A stretch of DNA of 15,156 bases from Acetobacteraceae bacterium (GTDB lineage Bacteria > Pseudomonadota > Alphaproteobacteria > Acetobacterales > Acetobacteraceae). Positions 11,912 to 15,156 of this stretch are shown one piece after another; the stretch's first letter is position 1, and the number at the start of each line of letters is the position of its first letter. The notes under the pieces are model-generated. The model did no database searches, was not told where the DNA came from, and was given only the letters and a program-made list of their open reading frames with translations. Location: positions 1 to 15,156 of the forward strand of contig PLSZ01000242.1 in NCBI GenBank assembly GCA_003164305.1, in the 5' to 3' direction. Position numbers and translations under genes: made by a program.

Positions 11912-12823
11912 TCAGCCTTGCAAGGTTCGCACTGCCAGAGCGGTCGCTGACGCCCGATTTTCCACTCCAAGTTTCACGAACATTTGCTCCAGGTGCTTGT
12001 TGATCGTCCGCGGGCTGAGGCCAAGAATCTCCGCGATGTCCCGGTTCGACTTGCCGCGGCTGAGCCACAGTAGAACTTCCGCCTCCCGGGAGGTCAGCGT
12101 CAGGCGTTCCCGCAGCAGGATTTCGTCGCTGCCGTCCTGTTCCGCGACCAGGCGCAGCAGTTGCTCATCGGGCCCGACCTGACCGATATAGGTGACCTGA
12201 AGGCGGTGTTTTCCGTCGGCGTGGAAATCGGTCGTCAGGCTCGCCTGTCGCGCGGTCCGCGGATTATCGGCACAGCCGCGCAGCCATTGGGTGACGGCGG
12301 GCGGCAGAACAGCGTCGAAGGTGCCGCTCGTCTGCTCGATCAGGCGCGTCGCCTGAGGCGTGGACCACAACACCCGCCCCTCCCGATCGGCGGCCAGCAG
12401 GAAGCGCCCGGCGGCGTCCAGCGCGATCTGAGCGCTCCGTGTCAGGCGCGCGTTTGACAGGTGCACGCCGATCCGCGCGATCACTTCATCCGGCGTTACC
12501 GGCTTCGAAACATAGTCCACGCCGCCGGCATCCAGACCGCGAATGACGTGCTCGGTTTCCGTCAGGCCGGTCATGAAGATAATCGGCACGGACACCAGAG
12601 TGGGATTCTGTTTCATCCGTCGACAGGTTTCGAACCCATCGAGGCCGGGCATCAGCGCGTCCATGAGGACAATGTCCGGGGTTACTCGTTCCACCAGCGT
12701 AAGCGCCGTGGTGCCGGACTGCGCGATGAGTACCGTGTACCCCGCCTGCTCCAACGCTTCGTTCAACACACCGAGCGTCGCCGGGCTGTCGTCCACCACG
12801 AGCACGATGTCGCGCGGCCGCAT
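11912..12823 (-). CDS. Response regulator, REC domain plus LuxR-type HTH
   Basis: A 303-residue two-component regulator. The receiver domain is at residues 5-125 with the acidic pair D11/D12, phospho-acceptor D55 (IVLMDALMPG), T85 (IIFMTG) and K107 (VSKP). A PAS-like middle part follows (about 130-230; note FLLAADREGRVLWST). A LuxR/GerE DNA-binding domain occupies 240-303 (LTSREAEVLLWLSRG...NRDIAEILGLSPRTINKHL...KLGVENRASA). It should bind DNA when phosphorylated, most likely by the kinase encoded just upstream. The start is ATG at 12823..12821, overlapping the kinase stop by one base (TGATG); GTG at 12826, overlapping it as GTGA, is equally possible and adds one residue. The overlap implies translational coupling. 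Its target genes are not evident, since the downstream region is debris. Confidence 0.85.
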   Translation of the reverse strand: MRPRDIVLVVDDSPATLGVLNEALEQAGYTVLIAQSGTTALTLVERVTPDIVLMDALMPGLDGFETCRRMKQNPTLVSVPIIFMTGLTETEHVIRGLDAGGVDYVSKPVTPDEVIARIGVHLSNARLTRSAQIALDAAGRFLLAADREGRVLWSTPQATRLIEQTSGTFDAVLPPAVTQWLRGCADNPRTARQASLTTDFHADGKHRLQVTYIGQVGPDEQLLRLVAEQDGSDEILLRERLTLTSREAEVLLWLSRGKSNRDIAEILGLSPRTINKHLEQMFVKLGVENRASATALAVRTLQG

Positions 12824-12826
12824 CAC
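12821..12826 (-). promoter_or_regulatory. Kinase stop / regulator start overlap
   Basis: On the minus strand the bases GTGATG hold the kinase stop TGA (12825..12823) and both candidate regulator starts, GTG (12826..12824) and ATG (12823..12821). AAGGG just ahead is too close to serve the ATG well. Initiation therefore probably depends on ribosomes finishing the kinase, which would keep the two partners in a fixed ratio. Confidence 0.6.
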
Positions 12827-15156
12827 CCTTCGTCCGGTTCCGGGCCGAGCGCATCCATGAACGCGTCGATCTGGAAGTCCGACACCAGGCCGCGCAACTG
12901 GGCGATAAAGGCCGCATCCTTCGGCGCATCGTGTTCCAGTGCATCCAGTCGCGCCTGGATGCCGCGGATGTATCCGATGGAGCCAAGCTGCCGCAGTTCC
13001 TGGGTCATCGTGGGTTCAAGCGTGTTGTCCATCGGCACGACCGGTTCCGGGCGCGGGTCCGGACCTTCGGCCAGCCATTCCAGTTGCAACAGAAAGCTGA
13101 TCTTGTTGAGCAGATCGGGAATACTGACCGGCTTGGTCAGAACGTCGTCATGATATCGTTCCGGTCGCGGCGGTTTGCGCAACGCGTTGGGATCGGCCGA
13201 GATCACGACAATCACAAGCTGATCGAACCCTTTCTCCCGAAGCTGCCGCGCGACCTCCCAGCCATTTGGAGCTGGCATGGAGATATCCACCAACAGCAGG
13301 TTCGGCCGGCACTGTTCCGCCAGCGTCAGGCACTCCGCGCCATCGACCGCCGTGAAAACGATGAAGCCCAGAGGCGACAGCAGGTCTTCCAGCAGGCCGC
13401 GATGCACCGGATCGTCGTCCGCGACGAGCACCGTCAGACGCTCACCTCTGTAGCCCAGTACACGGCTTTCCAGCGGCGCGGGATTCAGCGATTGGGCCGC
13501 TTGCGGCAACATCAGGCGAACCCGGAAGCAACTGCCCTGGCGTGGCTGGCTGCTGACCGTCAATTCCCCGCCCATGATCTGGGTCAGCAGCCGGGTGATC
13601 GTCAGTCCCAGCCCAATGCCCGGCGTAACCGCCGCGCGAGCGCCTTCGACCCGCTCAAACGGTTCAAAAATGCGGGCCAGATCCGCGTCCGCGATGCCGA
13701 TGCCGGTATCGGTGATCTCAAACTCGGCGATTTCGCCGCGCCGGAGCAGACGCAGCCGAACCGAGCCGGCATGCGTGAACTTGATCGCGTTCGACAACAG
13801 GTTGATCAAAATCTGCCGCAACCGGCGCTCGTCGGTGTAGACGACTTCCGGCAGCCGTTCGGGGATGATAAAACTGAAGGCGATGCCTTTCGCTTCAGCC
13901 TGCAGGCGAAACATGTTCACCAGTTGTTGCAGGAATTCCGGCAGCCGGACCTCGTCGCGGTAGATTTCGATGCGGCCGGCCTCGATTTTCGAGATATCCA
14001 GCAAGCCTTCGATCAATCCGGCAAGATGTTCGCCGCTGCGCCGGATGATGCGGATGTGGTCTCGCCGGTGGGAACTGATCGCGGTATCCCGCTCCAGCAA
14101 TTGCGCGTAACCCAGGATCGCGTTCAGCGGGCTTCGCAACTCGTGGCTGATGCCGACGACGTAGCGGCTCTTGGCGAGGTTGGCGGCCTCGGCGACATCC
14201 TTGGCCTTCTGCAATTGTCTGTCGGTGCGCTGGTGCGCGCGTATCTCCGCGATGAGCAGCGCCGTCTGCCGCTGGGTTTCCTCCTGCGCCACACGGCGGC
14301 TTTCCTGGGCGAGGACCAGCAGCCACGCCAGCACGCCGGCGACCGGGATCAGGATAAGGAACGCCTGCCAGAACGCGCGCGTCATCGCCGCCCGTTCGGC
14401 CACACCCCCGCTGACGGTCTGACCATAGATCATCAGCAGCATGCCGCCGACAACCAGGGTAAACAGCGCCAGGGTGCCGAAATATCGAGCCAGGGAGCCC
14501 GTCAGCGCCTGCCGCATGGGGGCCGGGACGAGTGCCATGATCGGCGCCGAGACCTGGCTGCACAGGCGCGCCGAAGGCTTGCAGCAGTCATGGCAGCGGG
14601 CGTCCAGCGAGCAGCACAAGGAGCAAATCGCGCCGGTGTAGGCCGGGCAATACGCCATGTCGTCCGGCTCGAATTCGTTTTCGCAGATGACGCAGCGCAC
14701 GGCTGCCAGTTTAGCCCAGTGCGCGCGCGGCTTGCGGGCGATGTAGTAGCGGCCGTCGGTCGCCCAGGCGATCAGGGGGGCGGTGGCGAACGCGCAAAAG
14801 AATGCCAGGAACGGCGACAGCGCCTGCGCCAGCACGCCGAAACCACCGGAGTATCCGGTCAGCGCGACGACGACCGCGAGCAGCATGGAACCGGTGCCGA
14901 CCGGGTTGATGTCGTACAGATGAGCGCGCTTGAATTCGATGTAGGCGGGGCTGAAACGCAGCGGCTTGTTGACGACCAGATCGGCGACCAGCGCGCCGAC
15001 CCAGGCAGCGGCGATGATTGAGTAAACGACCAGGGTGTGCTCGATCGCCTGATAGATGCCCAGTTCCATCAGCAACAGCGCGATGGCGATGTTGAAGATC
15101 AGCCAGACGACGCGGCCGGGATGGCTGTGCGTCAGCCGGGAAAAGAAGTTCGACCA
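12823..15156 (-). CDS. Permease-like hybrid sensor histidine kinase (N-terminus outside window)
   Basis: The frame is open to the right edge; 777 C-terminal residues are visible, counted here from the edge. Four membrane segments (about 16-38, 43-62, 86-106, 110-131) carry permease-like motifs (SHPGRVVWLIFN, WVGALVADLVVNKPL) resembling NCS1-type transporters. A Cys-rich, probably metal-binding patch (155-192, opening CVICENEF and closing CHDCC) follows, then two more membrane helices (about 226-250 and 261-286) and a coiled coil. The kinase core has HisKA with H338 (GISHELRSPLNAI) and an HATPase domain (N-box NLLSNAIKFT, G1 DTGIGIAD, G2 GIGLGLTIT; about 435-550). A receiver follows with D624 (LLLVDISMPAPNG) and K in LTKP, then an 80-residue C-terminal helix-rich tail. 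The design suggests a transporter-derived sensor that relays to the LuxR regulator sharing its stop codon. The ligand is unknown; a nucleobase-like compound is a guess from the fold. Confidence 0.85.
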   Translation of the reverse strand, partial: WSNFFSRLTHSHPGRVVWLIFNIAIALLLMELGIYQAIEHTLVVYSIIAAAWVGALVADLVVNKPLRFSPAYIEFKRAHLYDINPVGTGSMLLAVVVALTGYSGGFGVLAQALSPFLAFFCAFATAPLIAWATDGRYYIARKPRAHWAKLAAVRCVICENEFEPDDMAYCPAYTGAICSLCCSLDARCHDCCKPSARLCSQVSAPIMALVPAPMRQALTGSLARYFGTLALFTLVVGGMLLMIYGQTVSGGVAERAAMTRAFWQAFLILIPVAGVLAWLLVLAQESRRVAQEETQRQTALLIAEIRAHQRTDRQLQKAKDVAEAANLAKSRYVVGISHELRSPLNAILGYAQLLERDTAISSHRRDHIRIIRRSGEHLAGLIEGLLDISKIEAGRIEIYRDEVRLPEFLQQLVNMFRLQAEAKGIAFSFIIPERLPEVVYTDERRLRQILINLLSNAIKFTHAGSVRLRLLRRGEIAEFEITDTGIGIADADLARIFEPFERVEGARAAVTPGIGLGLTITRLLTQIMGGELTVSSQPRQGSCFRVRLMLPQAAQSLNPAPLESRVLGYRGERLTVLVADDDPVHRGLLEDLLSPLGFIVFTAVDGAECLTLAEQCRPNLLLVDISMPAPNGWEVARQLREKGFDQLVIVVISADPNALRKPPRPERYHDDVLTKPVSIPDLLNKISFLLQLEWLAEGPDPRPEPVVPMDNTLEPTMTQELRQLGSIGYIRGIQARLDALEHDAPKDAAFIAQLRGLVSDFQIDAFMDALGPEPDEG

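Noticed and set aside
11487..12182. Plus-strand frame of 231 codons across the tRNA scar and regulator 3' end
   Set aside because: It reads through the tRNA fragment and the antisense of the LuxR domain; there is no plausible protein.
12931..15021. A 696-codon plus-strand frame antisense to the histidine kinase
   Set aside because: The opposite strand encodes a continuous kinase with every expected motif; this frame is Gln/Arg/Asp-rich with no family signal, and is explained by codon bias.

Overview
The window looks like chromosomal DNA of a high-GC alphaproteobacterium, most likely an Acetobacteraceae-type organism. This is an inference from the strong G/C third-position bias, the very large Hint-domain surface protein, the ELWxxDGT-repeat protein and the style of the signalling genes. 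No rRNA or housekeeping gene is present to fix the taxonomy.

Layout. (1) 1-1034, minus: the 5' part of an ELWxxDGTxxGT-repeat protein that runs off the left edge. (2) 1174-9753, minus: one giant gene of 2859 codons. It encodes about 1000 residues of Gly/Ala-rich repeats, a beta module, three cadherin-like repeats, a 'GFVVTY'-type repeat block, T5SS/PEP-CTERM-type repeats and a C-terminal Hint (hedgehog/intein-like) domain starting at Cys2646. (3) 9754-10144: a divergent intergenic region with an AT-rich promoter-like patch. (4) 10145-10960, plus: a PAPS-type sulfotransferase. (5) 10961-11911: no intact gene is recognised, but the stretch is full of debris. It holds a histidine-kinase H-box fragment, a bacteriophytochrome PHY-end-like fragment in the wrong order behind it, an IS21-like terminal repeat cluster cutting into that fragment, the perfect 3' half of a tRNA-Arg(TCT) with a foreign 5' half, and a perfect 8-bp hairpin. 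(6) 11912-12823, minus: a REC-LuxR response regulator. (7) 12823 to the right edge, minus: the C-terminal 777 residues of a hybrid histidine kinase whose N-terminal part is a permease-like membrane region.

How the genes relate. The two repeat proteins on the left are co-directional, 139 nt apart, and lack an obvious Sec signal peptide, so they may be co-expressed large exoproteins; export by a type I system is an inference. The sulfotransferase is transcribed away from them, and a role in modifying cell-surface material is possible but unproven. The kinase and regulator on the right overlap at their stop and start codons and form a two-component pair in one operon. The 950 bases between the sulfotransferase and this pair look like an old integration and insertion hotspot.
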